The notes under the pieces: generated by a model | Databases searched by the model: none | Seen by the model: the letters and a program-made list of their open reading frames with translations, nothing else | Told to the model about the DNA's origin: nothing | Position numbers and translations under genes: made by a program | Source of the DNA: an uncultured Oxalobacteraceae bacterium | GTDB taxonomy: Bacteria; Pseudomonadota; Gammaproteobacteria; Burkholderiales; Burkholderiaceae | DNA length: 6,750 bases | Assembly: GCA_946479255.1 (NCBI GenBank) | Contig: CAMLFK010000263.1 | Span: 1 to 6,750 of the forward strand | Reading direction: 5' to 3' | In this document: positions 5,881 to 6,750 of the stretch, piece after piece | Numbering within the stretch: the stretch's first letter is position 1 | Layout: each line of letters begins with the position of its first letter

Positions 5881-6750
5881 TTACACCTTCAGCGCTTCGA
5901 GCAGGTCGGTCTCGAGGTGCACCTGGTTGCGTGCGTTGTTGAGCATCGCGCCGTCGATCAGGAACACGTCTTCGACGCGCTCGCCGAGGGTCATGATCTT
6001 GGCGGTGTGCAGGTTGATGCGGTAGCGGGTCAGCACGTTGGCGATCGCGTACAACAAGCCATTGCGGTCGTTGGCGCCAATCGACAGCAGGTAGTACTGG
6101 CCCTTTTCGTCCGGCCGCAAGTCCACCGTCGGCGTCATCGGGAAGGTGCGCGACAGGCGCGACAGGCGTCCCCGCGTCGGCGCCGGCAGCGGCGCCTGGG
6201 AGGTCAGCAGTTCGCAGATCTCGTGCTCGATCAGGTTGATGATGTCGCGGTAGCTCTTGGCGAAGTTCTGCTCGGTCACCAGGAAGGTGTCGAGCGCGTA
6301 GCCGTGCCGGGTCGTGTGGATCTTGGCATCGAGGATGCTGAAGTTCTTGCGGTCGAAGTAGCTGCAGATGCGCGCGAACAGGTCCGGCTGGTCCTTGACA
6401 TACACCGCCACCTGCAGTCCTTCGCCGATCGGCGCGAGGCGGCATTTGACCACCGGCTTTTCGCTGTCCAGGCGGTCCCACAGGGCGCGCGTCTGCCAGG
6501 CGATGTCGGAGGCGTCGTGGCGCAGGAAGTAGGCCACGTCCAGCTGCTTCCACAGCTTTTCATGGGCGTCGCCCGGCAGCCCGTACAGGCGCAGGGTGGC
6601 CATGGCTTCGTCCTGGCGGTTGCGCAGCTCGCGGTCGGCCGAATGCGGCTCGCCGCCCAGCACGCGCAGGGTCATGCGGTACAGGTCTTCCAGCAGCTTG
6701 GCCTTCCACGCGTTCCACACCTTCGGGCTGGTGCCGCGGATGTCGGCCAC
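5881..6750 (-). CDS. glnD: GlnD C-terminal part: PII uridylyltransferase/uridylyl-removing enzyme, 5' end cut by window edge
   Basis: These 289 codons are the last third of a protein usually about 850-900 residues long. The codon at the edge is GTG but is an internal Val ([16 protein letters not shown]), not a start; this motif is characteristic of GlnD just after its HD domain. Two ACT domains follow. The first is at about window residues 112-165 ([20 protein letters not shown], then [11 protein letters not shown] and GYALDTFLV). The second is at about 219-289 ([20 protein letters not shown], then [19 protein letters not shown]). By family knowledge GlnD senses glutamine through the ACT domains and adds or removes UMP on PII proteins (GlnB/GlnK), setting glutamine synthetase activity and nitrogen gene expression. 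The nucleotidyltransferase and HD catalytic domains lie outside the window. The reading frame is intact to TAA at 5881. The pseudouridine synthase gene follows on the same strand. Confidence 0.97.
   Translation of the reverse strand: MADIRGTSPKVWNAWKAKLLEDLYRMTLRVLGGEPHSADRELRNRQDEAMATLRLYGLPGDAHEKLWKQLDVAYFLRHDASDIAWQTRALWDRLDSEKPVVKCRLAPIGEGLQVAVYVKDQPDLFARICSYFDRKNFSILDAKIHTTRHGYALDTFLVTEQNFAKSYRDIINLIEHEICELLTSQAPLPAPTRGRLSRLSRTFPMTPTVDLRPDEKGQYYLLSIGANDRNGLLYAIANVLTRYRINLHTAKIMTLGERVEDVFLIDGAMLNNARNQVHLETDLLEALKV

Noticed and set aside
5849..6553. A 234-codon minus-strand open frame overlapping glnD.
   Set aside because: It is a different frame of the same strand as glnD, very rich in Arg, Pro and Ala. 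The glnD frame carries both ACT domains.
6748..6750. GTG as a start codon at the right edge of the minus strand.
   Set aside because: The following VADIRGT motif is internal to GlnD, so the codon is a Val within a longer gene.
1..6750. CRISPR arrays, transposase genes, tRNA or rRNA genes, phage or defence genes.
   Set aside because: No regularly spaced repeats, insertion-sequence ends, RNA gene sequences or mobile-element proteins were recognised on either strand.

Overview
The window reads as ordinary chromosomal DNA of a high-GC betaproteobacterium. The protein sequences resemble Burkholderiales, most likely Oxalobacteraceae (the Massilia/Duganella/Janthinobacterium group). That placement is inferred from recognised protein character and composition, not from a marker gene or a search. 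No mobile element, CRISPR array, tRNA or rRNA was recognised. Coding density is high, with seven real genes plus one short, apparently truncated one.

Layout from left to right. (1) Positions 1-1332, minus strand: an exported M28-family zinc aminopeptidase with a signal peptide and PA domain, cut by the left edge exactly at its last metal-ligand histidine. (2) Positions 1453-4303: a redox module. A minus-strand pair, a zinc-less quinone-oxidoreductase-like MDR protein (2380-3312) followed by an NmrA-type atypical SDR (1453-2322), is divergent from a CrgA-like LysR regulator (3419-4303). The 106-bp divergent spacer holds overlapping promoter-like elements and a candidate operator dyad. (3) Positions 4375-4578: a short plus-strand TfoX N-domain-like ORF that stops before the end of the usual domain. 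(4) Positions 4585-6750, minus strand: the C-terminal third of glnD (two ACT domains), then an RluF-like 23S rRNA pseudouridine synthase, then a small exported FKBP-type prolyl isomerase, with gaps of 69 and 39 bp.

How the genes may work together. The LysR/MDR/SDR module looks like a locally regulated response to quinones or other electrophiles, with the LysR protein controlling the two NAD(P)H-dependent enzymes. glnD (nitrogen sensing), the pseudouridine synthase and the FKBP are housekeeping genes that may share transcription but have no obvious shared pathway. No convincing undescribed system was found. The points most worth checking are the divergent regulatory spacer, the shortened TfoX-like protein, the corrected start of the MDR gene and the pseudouridine synthase gene that lacks a visible Shine-Dalgarno sequence.
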